In this document: piece after piece, positions 25,013 through 34,138 of the stretch
Position numbering within the stretch: the stretch's first letter is position 1
How the letters are laid out: every line of letters begins with the position of its first letter
Source: Deltaproteobacteria bacterium
Lineage (GTDB): Bacteria; SAR324; XYD2-FULL-50-16
Direction of reading: 5' to 3'
DNA: 64,000 nucleotides
Assembly (NCBI GenBank): GCA_018657625.1
Contig: JABHWU010000053.1
Span: 1 to 64,000, forward strand
The notes under the pieces: model-generated
Seen by the model: the letters and a program-made list of their open reading frames with translations, nothing else
Databases searched by the model: none
Told to the model about the DNA's origin: nothing
Position numbers and translations under genes: made by a program

Positions 25013-25155
25013 CTCACCTCCTCTTTAAAATTAAAAAATCTGATTTTGTAAAACTCACATCTCATATTCCCTCTCTTTTGTTTATCATACTCGGTAAAAT
25101 AGAGATTGAAATAAGGTGCTAAGATATCTGCAAACTCTTTACCATAAATACCCTT

Positions 25156-26583
25156 TTAACATTGGGCAGGTTTCCATAATCCTTCCTGTTCCAGATCTTT
25201 CATGGCTCTGATAATTCCTTCCCGCAATATATCAACCATTTCATCAATTTGCGTTTTAGTGATGATTAAAGGCGGCGACATAACATTCATATTCACAACC
25301 GGTCGCACCATCAATCCCAATTTCTGACAATGATTATCGATTCGCAGTCCCATCTTATAATCCAGCTCAAGTGGGCTCTCTTCATCTTTCTTTAATTCAC
25401 ATTCAACACAGGCCATTAAACCCTGTCCCCTGACATCTCCAACAATCGGAATGTCACGAAGCTCTTGCAAACGGTTTAAAAAATGAGGGCTCACTTCTCG
25501 AACGTGTTCCAGTATCTTCTCATTTTCCATAATCTCGATATTTTTCAAAGCTGCCGCACAACTGACCGGATGCCCGGAATATGTATAACCATTAGAGAAT
25601 ACAGCACCTTCAGCTTTTTCACCACCCATTTCCTTCATCAAGCGATCTGAAACGATACAGGCTCCCAATGGCAGATAGCCGGAGGTTAATCCTTTGGCGC
25701 TGGTAATGATATCAGGTTGAATATCAAATACCGGTTCAGAGGCGAACCAATATCCCAAGCGACCAAATCCGGTTACCACTTCATCTGAAATGTAAAGAAC
25801 ATCATATTTTCGGCAGACATCCAGACACATGCGATGATATCCAGGTACCGGAACAACCACACCACCGGAAGCTAAAATGGGTTCCGCGATAAAAGCACCA
25901 ACTTTATCCGGACCCAACTCTAAAATGGTATCTTCCAGTTCCTGAACCTTGGCATCTCTAAATTCTTGCTCGGTCATTTCTTTAGAGCGCCGGTATGGAT
26001 TCGGAGAACTAATAAATTTAACAAGATCATCGGCAGCATCCTGATAGTTTTTATCACGAAACTTTCCGGAAACAGTGGCACTTAAATAGGTACTGCCATG
26101 ATAGGCATCTTCCCTGGATATTGTTATCTTTTTTTCCGGACGACCTCTAAAATTATTATAAAACATCATCAACCGTAAAGCAGTATCAACTGCGGTCGAG
26201 CCACCTGTAGTTAAAAAAACCGTATTCAAATCACCAGGTGTCAGGCTGGCTACTTTTTCAGCCAACTGGGCTGAAACATCACAAGTCAGATTAAAGGGTG
26301 AAAAATAAGGTAGTTTTGCAGCTTGTTCCGCTATCGCTTCAACCATTTCCTTTCTGCCGTAACCAATCTGCGTGCACCACATACCCCCAGGACCATCAAT
26401 CAGTTTTTTACCATCTGAATCATAGAGATAGATCCCTTCACAACTGATTGCCGCAGTACGTTCATTGTGACCATGATATCCCATGTCTTCCCAGGGATGT
26501 AAAAAATGTCGGTTATCTCGTTCTCTGATTTTTTTTGTTTTGTGAACTTCATTGGAAATTGATTGAATATTTGCTGTTTTCAT
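25156..26583 (-). CDS. Class III (omega-amino acid:pyruvate type) aminotransferase
   Basis: A 475-residue PLP enzyme. The start at 26583 has GAGG upstream, and the extra 19 residues of the longer frame look unlike the family. Motifs are LIDGPGGMWCTQIGYGRKEM near residue 70, FLTTGGSTAVDTALRLMM, the PLP phosphate region YISDEVVTGFGRLG, and the PLP lysine in ITSAKGLTSGYLPLGA. The GPGGMWC start resembles taurine-, beta-alanine- or similar omega-amino acid:pyruvate aminotransferases. As first gene of the leftward cluster it may act on an amine or amino acid left after demethylation. The exact substrate is open. Confidence 0.85.
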   Translation of the reverse strand: MKTANIQSISNEVHKTKKIRERDNRHFLHPWEDMGYHGHNERTAAISCEGIYLYDSDGKKLIDGPGGMWCTQIGYGRKEMVEAIAEQAAKLPYFSPFNLTCDVSAQLAEKVASLTPGDLNTVFLTTGGSTAVDTALRLMMFYNNFRGRPEKKITISREDAYHGSTYLSATVSGKFRDKNYQDAADDLVKFISSPNPYRRSKEMTEQEFRDAKVQELEDTILELGPDKVGAFIAEPILASGGVVVPVPGYHRMCLDVCRKYDVLYISDEVVTGFGRLGYWFASEPVFDIQPDIITSAKGLTSGYLPLGACIVSDRLMKEMGGEKAEGAVFSNGYTYSGHPVSCAAALKNIEIMENEKILEHVREVSPHFLNRLQELRDIPIVGDVRGQGLMACVECELKKDEESPLELDYKMGLRIDNHCQKLGLMVRPVVNMNVMSPPLIITKTQIDEMVDILREGIIRAMKDLEQEGLWKPAQC

Positions 26584-26703
26584 ATCTCTACCTCTAGAAA
26601 AAACATTTCCGGGGAAGTGTTGGGTTAAACCTATTTTCAACGAAACACCCTTTTAAAAGGGAATCAACCCAAACATATTTAAATCAATCTTCGCTGTCAA
26701 GTA

Positions 26704-26723
26704 AAATGTATGAACGTACATTT
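26704..26723. promoter_or_regulatory. Palindromic operator candidate for the TetR/BetI-like regulator
   Basis: AAATGTA (26704-26710) and TACATTT (26717-26723) form a perfect 7-base inverted repeat with a 6-base centre, in the 339-base space between the divergent aminotransferase and TetR genes. TetR dimers bind palindromes of this size, and the regulator gene is next door. The rest of 26584-26922 is AT-rich; TTGCTT followed 17 bases later by TAGGAT near 26840-26870 could be the regulator promoter. Confidence 0.55.
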
Positions 26724-26922
26724 AAAATATACTAATAATTTCAAATATTTCAAAGCCCTATAAATCTTTTATTTATCTGTAATATATGATTAATAATTAT
26801 TTATTTCTTATTGAAAAAATATTAAAAAACTATAGTTACTTGCTTTTATTTATTATTTTATCTAGGATATACTCGTCACCTCTTTTCAGCCTAAACTCAC
26901 CTCAAAACAGATAATACTTAAT

Positions 26923-27549
26923 ATGATCCGAAAACATCCAAAACCAAAAGGACGCGAAGCGATAAAAGCCTGGAATCACAATAAAATTATTGAAGCTTCC
27001 ATCGAAGTTATTGCTAAATATGGAATCGCGGGTACTACTATATCACGTGTTGTGGAATTAGCTGATGTTTCCAGAGGATTAGTAAATATTCATTTTAAGA
27101 GTAAGGACATATTGCTAAAAGAAGCGTTAAATTACATGTTCGCAGAATACAACAATACCATCGACAACGCCGTAAAAAAAGCTGGTAGCAATCCTGTCGA
27201 TCAAATCAAAGCCATTATCACCGCTAACCTTGACCCTTCAATTCTGAATAAAAAAAATATGGGCGTCTGGTTTGCTTTCCGTGCCCAAATTCGATCCATG
27301 CCGGAACACCTGGAAATGGTTGAAACCCGGGATAAATGTTTAACCAATCATTTACTAAGAATTTTTGAAACCTTAAATTTAGAAGGTGGATATAAAATTC
27401 CAGTTAAATCTGTTGTCAGGGGATTCATGGTAATGTTGGAAGGTTATTGGTTGGATTTCCACTTACATCCCAGAAATTATGATCGCGAAGAGGCGAAAAA
27501 CACCTGTCTTTTTTTTCTTGCTGGATTATTCCCAAAACTTTTTAAGTAA
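26923..27549 (+). CDS. TetR-family (BetI-like) transcriptional regulator
   Basis: A 208-residue repressor. The N-terminal helix-turn-helix (residues about 17-62) reads IIEASIEVIAKYGIAGTTIS then RVVELADVSRGLVNIHFKSK, close to BetI. The C-terminal domain (FMVMLEGYWLDFHLHPRNYD) also resembles BetI, whose ligand is choline. The gene is divergent from the methylated-amine cluster and probably represses it, with a quaternary or methylated amine as inducer. An operator candidate lies at 26704-26723. There is no clear Shine-Dalgarno before the ATG. Confidence 0.9.
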   Translation: MIRKHPKPKGREAIKAWNHNKIIEASIEVIAKYGIAGTTISRVVELADVSRGLVNIHFKSKDILLKEALNYMFAEYNNTIDNAVKKAGSNPVDQIKAIITANLDPSILNKKNMGVWFAFRAQIRSMPEHLEMVETRDKCLTNHLLRIFETLNLEGGYKIPVKSVVRGFMVMLEGYWLDFHLHPRNYDREEAKNTCLFFLAGLFPKLFK

Positions 27550-27573
27550 CCTTAATCCGTTTCATAACAAACT

Positions 27574-27705
27574 AATTAGTCCTTGAACGAAAATGCATCA
27601 ATCCGGTAATTAGGGGACACGTGACTATCTGGTATTTTGTGGTTAAGTCTTTGCTAAGTATTGTACATGTTCCCGAATTACCTATTTTTCGTTCAGACAC
27701 TAATT
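27574..27705. mobile_element. MITE-like element, copy 1
   Basis: A 132-base noncoding element with terminal inverted repeats: left end AATTAGTCCTTGAACGAAAA, right end complementary to TAATTAGTGTCTGAACGAAA. Internal blocks GGTAATTAGGGGACA and CATGTTCCCGAATTACC are also inverted. Two further copies lie at 35053-35262 and 44916-45050. It has no coding capacity, so any mobility would need a transposase in trans. The rest of 27706-27904 shows no gene. Confidence 0.7.
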
Positions 27706-27904
27706 ATCGAACAGATGAACAAAATTATCGACCAATAAAATGTTAAACCGCATGTTAATCGGTCAAAATCCAGTCAGTATCGTCAAAAAACATTGTCAGT
27801 TATTGGATTATTTTGCAGATCATTTATTATTCTGGTGACAAGTTTTACTTCACTGATGCTGGATAAAATATATCTTGGGTAATCATTGGCATAATCATCC
27901 CTTG

Positions 27905-28675
27905 TTAAGTTTTTAACCCGGCACCTTTTTTTAAAAGGATTAAATTAATTGTAAACAGAATGACCGTAAATAAAACTAACATGCAGAATCCGAATACAAT
28001 ATTGATATCAGAGAATCCTAAAAATCCATATCGAAAACCGTTAACCATATATAAAATTGGATTCAGTTTAGACACCGTTTGCCAGAAGGGAGGTAATAAA
28101 GAAATAGAGTAGAAGACACCGCTAAGGTAAGTTAAAGGTGTTAAAACGAAGGTTGGAATGATAGAAATATCATCCGGTTTCTTTGCAAATATGGCGTTTA
28201 TCAACCCCGCTAAAGTAAAAATCGCAGAAGTCAGGAAAATAAATACAAAAACAATTCCGATATTATAGATATTCAGCTTGGCAAAAAACAGCGAAAAGAC
28301 GGTGACCAAAGCTCCAATTAACAATCCTCTGGTAATCCCCCCAAAACAAAAACCCAATATCGTCACCACCGGACTGGTCGAGGAAATAAGAATCTCTTCG
28401 ATATTCCTCTGCATTTTGGAGCTAAAAAATGAAGAAACGACATTTGCATAGGAGTTTGTAATAACTGACATCATGATAATTCCGGGAATAATAAACTCCA
28501 TATATGAAACACCATTAATACTTCGCAATTGAGATCCGATAAATCTTCCAAATATCAAAAGATATAGCCCCATTGTTATAACTGGTGGCAACAAGGTTTG
28601 AACCCAAATTCTAAAAACCCGCCGGACCTCTTTACGGACAATTGTCTTAAAAGAAATAAAATTTTGTATCAGCAT
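27905..28675 (-). CDS. ABC-2-type transporter permease (YadH-like)
   Basis: A 256-residue inner-membrane protein with six hydrophobic segments and the ABC-2 permease signature: FRIWVQTLLPPVITMGLYLL near the N-terminus, FIIPGIIMMSVITNSYANVV, and LTYLSGVFYSISLLPPFWQT in the second half. It begins three bases after the ATPase gene stop codon and forms a complete exporter with it. YadG/YadH-type exporters have no firmly known substrate. Confidence 0.9.
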   Translation of the reverse strand: MLIQNFISFKTIVRKEVRRVFRIWVQTLLPPVITMGLYLLIFGRFIGSQLRSINGVSYMEFIIPGIIMMSVITNSYANVVSSFFSSKMQRNIEEILISSTSPVVTILGFCFGGITRGLLIGALVTVFSLFFAKLNIYNIGIVFVFIFLTSAIFTLAGLINAIFAKKPDDISIIPTFVLTPLTYLSGVFYSISLLPPFWQTVSKLNPILYMVNGFRYGFLGFSDINIVFGFCMLVLFTVILFTINLILLKKGAGLKT

Positions 28676-28678
28676 TTT

Positions 28679-29590
28679 TTAATTATCCTTTTCAATAAGT
28701 GACAAAAAAGTTTCTTCCAGACGATTCGTTTTATTTTTCATACTTTTAATTTCAATCGTATTTTTATTAAAATAGGCAAAAATATCGTTGATGGTATCCC
28801 GTTTTGAAACTTCCACCTCAATGCTTGTTTCATCTATTTTATTTATCTTAAAGGTAGACTCAGGAATAGAATCAATGGGGCGGAGCAAATCAAAAATATA
28901 CTTTTGACTATCAAGTTGATTAACCAACTCTTTTTTAGACGTGTTTTCGATGATTGTGCCCTTATTAATGATGCCGATATTATTACAAAGATATTCTGCT
29001 TCTTCGAGATAATGGGTGGTTAAAATAATGGTTCGCCCTTCCTGGTTCAATTTTAATAAAAAGTCCCACATCCCCCTGCGCAATTCAACATCCACCCCTG
29101 CTGTGGGTTCGTCCAGGATCAACAATTGCGGGTCATGAACCAAACTCCTGGCAATCATTAATCTCCGCTTCATTCCTCCCGAAAGCGTTCTGGCCTGCAT
29201 ATCCCGTTTTTCCCAAAGGTTCAGGCTTTTCAAGTATTTGTCAGAGGCTGCCTCTGCCTTTCTCCTGGGAATACCATAATAACCAGCCTGATTAATTAAA
29301 ATATCACGCACTTTTTCAAAAACACCAAAATTAAACTCCTGGGGAACAATACCAATGCTATTTTTGATACGACTAAACTCTTTATCAATGCTCTTTCCAA
29401 ATACCAGCACTTCACCCATATTCTTCCTGACCAGATCTGTAATGATTCCAATTATTGTGGTTTTGCCAGCCCCATTAGCACCAATGAGCCCAAAGAAATC
29501 CCCCTGTTCCACTTCCAGATTAACACCCTTTAATGCAACGACACCATTTTTATATGTTTTGCAAAGATTATTTATTGCTAATGCTTTCAT
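28679..29590 (-). CDS. ABC transporter ATP-binding protein (YadG-like)
   Basis: A 303-residue ATPase. It has Walker A (GANGAGKTT, near residue 38), Q-loop (GIVPQEFNFG), signature LSGGMKRRL and Walker B (LLILDEPTAG) with the H-loop (TTHYLEEAE). The C-terminal ~80 residues form an extension typical of ABC-2 exporters. It is the first gene of a two-gene operon with the permease at 27905. No substrate-binding protein is present, in agreement with an export role. Confidence 0.93.
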   Translation of the reverse strand: MKALAINNLCKTYKNGVVALKGVNLEVEQGDFFGLIGANGAGKTTIIGIITDLVRKNMGEVLVFGKSIDKEFSRIKNSIGIVPQEFNFGVFEKVRDILINQAGYYGIPRRKAEAASDKYLKSLNLWEKRDMQARTLSGGMKRRLMIARSLVHDPQLLILDEPTAGVDVELRRGMWDFLLKLNQEGRTIILTTHYLEEAEYLCNNIGIINKGTIIENTSKKELVNQLDSQKYIFDLLRPIDSIPESTFKINKIDETSIEVEVSKRDTINDIFAYFNKNTIEIKSMKNKTNRLEETFLSLIEKDN

Positions 29591-30245
29591 TATTCCCTGT
29601 TTATTTTTGGCCTTTTGTAGCTGCCTTCTTTAAGTTCTTTATAATATAAATGTTTTAATCTTAGGGTTCGAATGTTCTTATAAGTTACTGAAAACAAAGA
29701 CTCTCTCATGTCATTCCGAAGGAGTGTGTAGAATCTTTATTTCATTGAAATTATAATAGATCTCTCACATTCGTTCGAGATGACACATGACTGAAACCAA
29801 TCTCTAAGATAGTATTTCTAAAAAAGTTAGCTATTTCAAATTTATCCCAGGCAGGATTTAATATCTGTAAATAAGCCACCATAGTGACTATTTAGTAAAA
29901 TTGAAACTTATTTCGCCTAAGCCACTGATATGGAATATGTCCTATTACAAGGCAAATTATTTTATGATTCAATCTTAACAAAAAATATTGTCGAAATGAC
30001 CATTTTCACAATTTAAAATCTCCAATAACAAGGGTATTATTTCGGTAAAGTGAAAAAGATACTATGGATTATTTTGACACTGGTAAAGATATTTTGTATA
30101 TTTTGTCAGATATTACTAACGCAACCATTACATTTCTTCTGAGATCTGGTTTTAATCAATGCGACAATAAGGGAAGATATTCCAGGAAACGGGTAAATCA
30201 TTTAACAACCCGATCAAAATTTTATCATTAATTAAAGGAAACTTT
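29591..30245. other. Gene-free region with dispersed repeat (29698-29790) and promoter
   Basis: No convincing gene is present. The stretch 29698-29790 carries TCATTCCGAAGGAGTG, ATTTCATTGAAATT and GTTCGAGATGACACATG blocks of the dispersed repeat family. A good sigma-70 promoter for the downstream gene is described separately. Confidence 0.5.
30074..30102 (+). promoter_or_regulatory. Sigma-70-type promoter of the HEAT/receiver gene
   Basis: TTGACA at 30074-30079 and TATATT at 30097-30102 are separated by 17 bases. It lies 144 bases before the start codon at 30246, giving a leader of about 135 bases. Confidence 0.6.
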
Positions 30246-31886
30246 ATGCCAGGTGCCGAAGCCAGAGTTGCACTAACTGAAATCAAAGATAATATAGATA
30301 AGCAAGACTTTATTAAAGCACGTTTAGTGATGGATCATTTCCCAAATCTAACGCAATCGGAACAGAAATCAATTCTTTTTGAATTAGCAAAAGCCACTGA
30401 TGATTTTGCGGTTCCATTGCTTTGTTATCTGGTAACCATGAATCAATCCATTGTTTCTGAATTCCCAACAATACCAGATACCATTTCGGCGAAAGCAGTT
30501 CATAGCTCAAACATAATTATTGAAGGGATAGCAGGAGATGTCCCTGAAACATATTATTATCTAAAATTAGCTGGTCAACTGAATATTCAAAAAGCAGTGC
30601 CTAACCTCATTAAGAAACTCTTAAAAACTGAAGAAAAAAGGTTACAATTAGCAGCTATTACCAGCTTGGGTACTCTTGCTAACCCCGATGCAATCAATGC
30701 CATCACTGAATTTCTATACGTGGACGATTCGGAACTAATTAGAGCAGCAATTACGGCTTTAGGACAAATTGCCACACCAACTGCCATCCAACGACTCTCA
30801 GCAAAATTTGGAATAAATCAGGATACAGATTTCCAGATACTCGATATTTTTGCTGAAATACAAGATGATATCTCCTTACGAAAATTGAATGAAACATTGC
30901 AATCAAGATCGGCTCAGAACCGAAATCATGCCCGACTCAAGTTAACAAAAATAGGTATTAAAGCCGTACCTATGTTAATTGAAAATTTACTGGGTCGTGA
31001 TAGTGATCAGCAGATTCTATCTCTGAACATTCTTCAACAAATCGGAGATGAAAGTGCTGCATTGGCAATTCGCAATTTAATTAATAATCAACCCAAAAGC
31101 CCTAATGTCAGATTCGCTGCTTTTGAGGCCTTAGCAGATTTATCAACGCGTAAGGGGGATTATGTCCTGGCCGGAGGGCTTTCTGACCCGGATAGTAATG
31201 TGAGGTTAACAGCAGCCAAAGCCATAGACCGAAACCTGGATAAAGCTTTACTGAATGGTGTAAAAAATATTGTCAATCATCCGGGAGCAGAAGCCATAAA
31301 TATCACCAAAGCAATAATAGATGCCCAGACGGAAAACTTATTTTCAGGACTAATTGAGTCAGAGTATTTCCAGGAAACTGCAATCGCTTATCTGGGGCAA
31401 AATGTTCATAAAGATATCAGAACATTTTATATAGACATTTTGATAAAAACTAAATTTGAAAACTTGGCGGATAGAATTAAACATTTATCCCAATCACAAT
31501 CAAAACAGTTAAAGGGTCGTGTGTGTGTTGTTGATGACTCAAAAATGGTTTTGCACCTATACCGGTCAATCATTACAGAGTTAGGGTATGAGGTCATTTT
31601 ATTCTCTGAGCCACTGGAAGCGATCTCCTGGTTGAAAAATAATAAACCTGATTTTCTTTGCACGGATTTAAATATGCCGGAAATTACTGGTATCGAACTA
31701 ATACAAGAGGTCAGAAAGAAATATAGTAAGAAAGCCTTACCCGTATTCCTGGTAACCACTCAAAATGAAATTCAGGACAATAAAGCGGCCTGGAAAGCAG
31801 GTGTCAATGAAATAATGTTCAAACCTTTTGATTCAAAAATAATATCGGCTGCCTTTAATAAAACAATAGAAGATAAAAACCGCTGA
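30246..31886 (+). CDS. HEAT-repeat protein with C-terminal CheY-like receiver
   Basis: A 546-residue cytosolic protein. Residues about 1-420 are helical HEAT-like repeats (AVPNLIKKLLKTEEKRLQLA, AAITALGQIATPTAIQRLSA, SDPDSNVRLTAAKAIDRNL). Residues 424-546 are a receiver domain with acidic pocket VDDSK, phospho-acceptor Asp474 (CTDLNMPEITG), Thr in VTTQNE and Lys in MFKPFD. HEAT repeats bind proteins, so phosphorylation would switch partner binding. The N-terminal receiver more often seen in regulators is here placed at the C-terminus. AAAGGA precedes the ATG. No kinase is adjacent; partner unknown. Confidence 0.82.
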   Translation: MPGAEARVALTEIKDNIDKQDFIKARLVMDHFPNLTQSEQKSILFELAKATDDFAVPLLCYLVTMNQSIVSEFPTIPDTISAKAVHSSNIIIEGIAGDVPETYYYLKLAGQLNIQKAVPNLIKKLLKTEEKRLQLAAITSLGTLANPDAINAITEFLYVDDSELIRAAITALGQIATPTAIQRLSAKFGINQDTDFQILDIFAEIQDDISLRKLNETLQSRSAQNRNHARLKLTKIGIKAVPMLIENLLGRDSDQQILSLNILQQIGDESAALAIRNLINNQPKSPNVRFAAFEALADLSTRKGDYVLAGGLSDPDSNVRLTAAKAIDRNLDKALLNGVKNIVNHPGAEAINITKAIIDAQTENLFSGLIESEYFQETAIAYLGQNVHKDIRTFYIDILIKTKFENLADRIKHLSQSQSKQLKGRVCVVDDSKMVLHLYRSIITELGYEVILFSEPLEAISWLKNNKPDFLCTDLNMPEITGIELIQEVRKKYSKKALPVFLVTTQNEIQDNKAAWKAGVNEIMFKPFDSKIISAAFNKTIEDKNR

Positions 31887-32493
31887 CAAGCTATTTTTAA
31901 GGCAATTAAAACCTATCACATCTACCGTTTCATCTCTATAGCCGACAGATCTCTCATTCTGACCAGAGTATCGCAATTCAGTGTTCGAGATGACAAAAGG
32001 CTCAATGCGATTGAAAAGTGCTATAGATAAAATTTAGCTAAATAGATACCGGCTTTTAATTTGCATATTATTAGGTAGTATTGTGATTTTTTAAAGATCG
32101 GGTTCTATATTGTTAATAGTTTTACCATTTATGGACAAAATTGTACTGTTTGCCCCTTAACTGGATTATTTCAGAAATTTAATGATTATGATAAATTTTT
32201 TGTACTATGAGACCTTCAGTTTCATAATCTTTGAATGATCTAAAATATCTTTAGCAATTTGCATTGAACACATTAGGACACTTAGTAAAATCGAAGTGTC
32301 TTCGAAAAGTATCCCTTCGAGTTCTCTCAGGGAACCATTAAGAAGGCAAACTTTGGCACAACTGTTTTTTACAATTAGGTTCAATGCAATATAAAAGCGC
32401 TACAGATCAAAATATCAGATATTTTTAAAACCAAAAAATGATTAATAAATTGCTGACAAGGTGATATTGGTCATTTTAATACCATTGAATATT
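31887..32493. repeat. Gene-free region with two dispersed repeat copies
   Basis: Two related segments, about 31945-32040 and 32258-32410, share CAATGC(A/G)AT, AAAAG(C/T)GCTA and AGATxAAAAT blocks and carry the TTCGAGATGACA or CCTTCGAGTTCTCTCAGG motifs that occur elsewhere in the window. No gene is visible. Confidence 0.5.
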
Positions 32494-33366
32494 ATGAAAA
32501 ACACTAAAAACTCAATGCATCAGCGCCTGATTTTAGCCATAATGCTCACTATTTTATTTACAGCTGCTTGCAGTCAAATCAGAATCGCATATTTTTTTGT
32601 TGATTGGTATATTGTTGATCGAATTGATGACTATCTGGATATTTCAGATGATCAGGAAAAGTTTCTGGATGATAAAGTTGATCTATTACACGCCTGGCAT
32701 CGCAAAGAAGAGCTACCTAAAATTGTTACTTTTTTAAAAAGCCTAAAGATAAAATTAGCTAAAGGGCTTTCAGAAGAAGATATACCCTGGTTTCAGTCTG
32801 AATACAAAGCCATCCAGTCACGTGCCATCGATAAAATTTCAGACGATTTTGTGGTTTTTCTGGGCACAGTGACACCGCAGCAAATTGATCATTTAGCCCA
32901 AGCAGTAAAGAAAAAAAATGAGGAACACTATGAAAGAAATTTCAAAATTTCAGAGAAACTATGGCGGGAAAAACGTATCCAACGGACCCTGGAAAATTTG
33001 GAAGATTTTTTCGGCACACTGACCAAAGAACAGAACAAATTAATTACCTCCTCCATCGAATATAAGCGTGAAGATTATTTGAGGCAGTTTGAACAGCGTC
33101 AACAAGTGCAAAAAAAGATTGAAGCGGTATTGAGAAGCCAGGAATCTCCAGAAAAAATAAAAAATGTGTTTTTAAGCTGGATACTGGATCCAGATGAAAT
33201 AAAATCCGACATGTATAAAAAATTTTCCAAGCAAAGGACCGCAAAATGGGTAAAATTTTGGTTAACTGTGGAAGATACAATTACTGCAAAACAACGAAAT
33301 GTCGCACTTGAGAAAATTCAGGATTATATAGAAACGATAGAATCGATGGCTAACGGTAAAAGCTAA
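32494..33366 (+). CDS. DUF6279-like lipoprotein
   Basis: A 290-residue lipoprotein. The signal peptide ends in FTAAC, followed by SQIRIAYFFVDWYIVDRIDD and YLDISDDQEKFLDD, which match the family pattern of a Leu/Asp-rich repeat unit (DLDDxQ) after the lipidated Cys. The rest is long amphipathic helices with repeated LTKEQ/VTPQQ units. Family members are lipoproteins of unknown role in the cell envelope. The ATG at 32494 is preferred to a GTG at 32461; no start has a clear ribosome site. Confidence 0.75.
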   Translation: MKNTKNSMHQRLILAIMLTILFTAACSQIRIAYFFVDWYIVDRIDDYLDISDDQEKFLDDKVDLLHAWHRKEELPKIVTFLKSLKIKLAKGLSEEDIPWFQSEYKAIQSRAIDKISDDFVVFLGTVTPQQIDHLAQAVKKKNEEHYERNFKISEKLWREKRIQRTLENLEDFFGTLTKEQNKLITSSIEYKREDYLRQFEQRQQVQKKIEAVLRSQESPEKIKNVFLSWILDPDEIKSDMYKKFSKQRTAKWVKFWLTVEDTITAKQRNVALEKIQDYIETIESMANGKS

Positions 33367-33395
33367 GCTACGTTAATTACCTGCTATTTAAGATG

Positions 33396-34049
33396 TTATT
33401 GGCGAGAAAAATAGATGTTTTTAAATTGGGTAGTTACCGTTTCTTCCAGGTCATCCGAATCAGCCATCAAGGCAATATAACTGACTCTCTCTATATTTTT
33501 TTTCAGTAAATTTTTGAAAGCAGACTTTAAATCAACCTTTTCTTTTAGCCACTGATTAATATGAGTGTCTCCGGATTGATTGGCTACAATCAAAAGATTT
33601 TCACCAACCGGGCTTTTCCAGACAGACCCTTTTTTCATCTGTGATGCCCAGACAAAGGAAAAACCGGTAGTATTAGTTCCCACAAACCCTTCTTCATAAA
33701 CGATCAAAACCCTGGCCGGAAAATCATCCCCGGATCTTTGGTTTTCTGAATAATTTTTATAAATATGATTAACTTTCCAGCTCCAATTTAAATAAGGTGT
33801 CTCTTTTAAATCTATGTCTATCATCCGATAAAATAAACCAGCGGAATGCTTACTCTCAAGTGTTAATATCGGCTCTCCGGATTTAAGTGTTATATTGAAA
33901 GCTGTTGTTTTCACAAGCTGTTTCATTTTCCATGTATTTGGTTCATTCAAATTAAGGTATTGATCTGCAAATGCAGGAACAGCTAATAAATAGAAAAAAG
34001 AACTCAATAAAAACCAACATTTAAAATTTTTAAGACATTTTAAATTCAT
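33396..34049 (-). CDS. DUF3047 periplasmic protein
   Basis: A 217-residue exported protein. A signal peptide (to about residue 28, PAFA) precedes a beta-rich DUF3047 domain: LNWSWKVNHIYKNYSENQRS followed by GDDFPARVLIVYE, then SFVWASQMKKGSVWKSPVGE and VSYIALMADSDDLEETVTTQ. The function is unknown; the fold resembles carbohydrate-binding sandwiches. It is leftward, 89 bases downstream of the DUF547 gene, and probably in one transcript with it. Confidence 0.85.
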   Translation of the reverse strand: MNLKCLKNFKCWFLLSSFFYLLAVPAFADQYLNLNEPNTWKMKQLVKTTAFNITLKSGEPILTLESKHSAGLFYRMIDIDLKETPYLNWSWKVNHIYKNYSENQRSGDDFPARVLIVYEEGFVGTNTTGFSFVWASQMKKGSVWKSPVGENLLIVANQSGDTHINQWLKEKVDLKSAFKNLLKKNIERVSYIALMADSDDLEETVTTQFKNIYFSRQ

Positions 34050-34138
34050 TATTTTTTTGCTTTTTAATTGTGATTTGATTTTAAATTAACCATCCCCAAA
34101 ATACTCCAATGGCACTTACTGCTACCATTAATCGATCT

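Noticed and set aside
17565-30245. pylT or other pyl genes near the methyltransferases
   Set aside because: I saw no cloverleaf-compatible tRNA with CUA anticodon and no PylS/B/C/D-like protein in any gap or frame.
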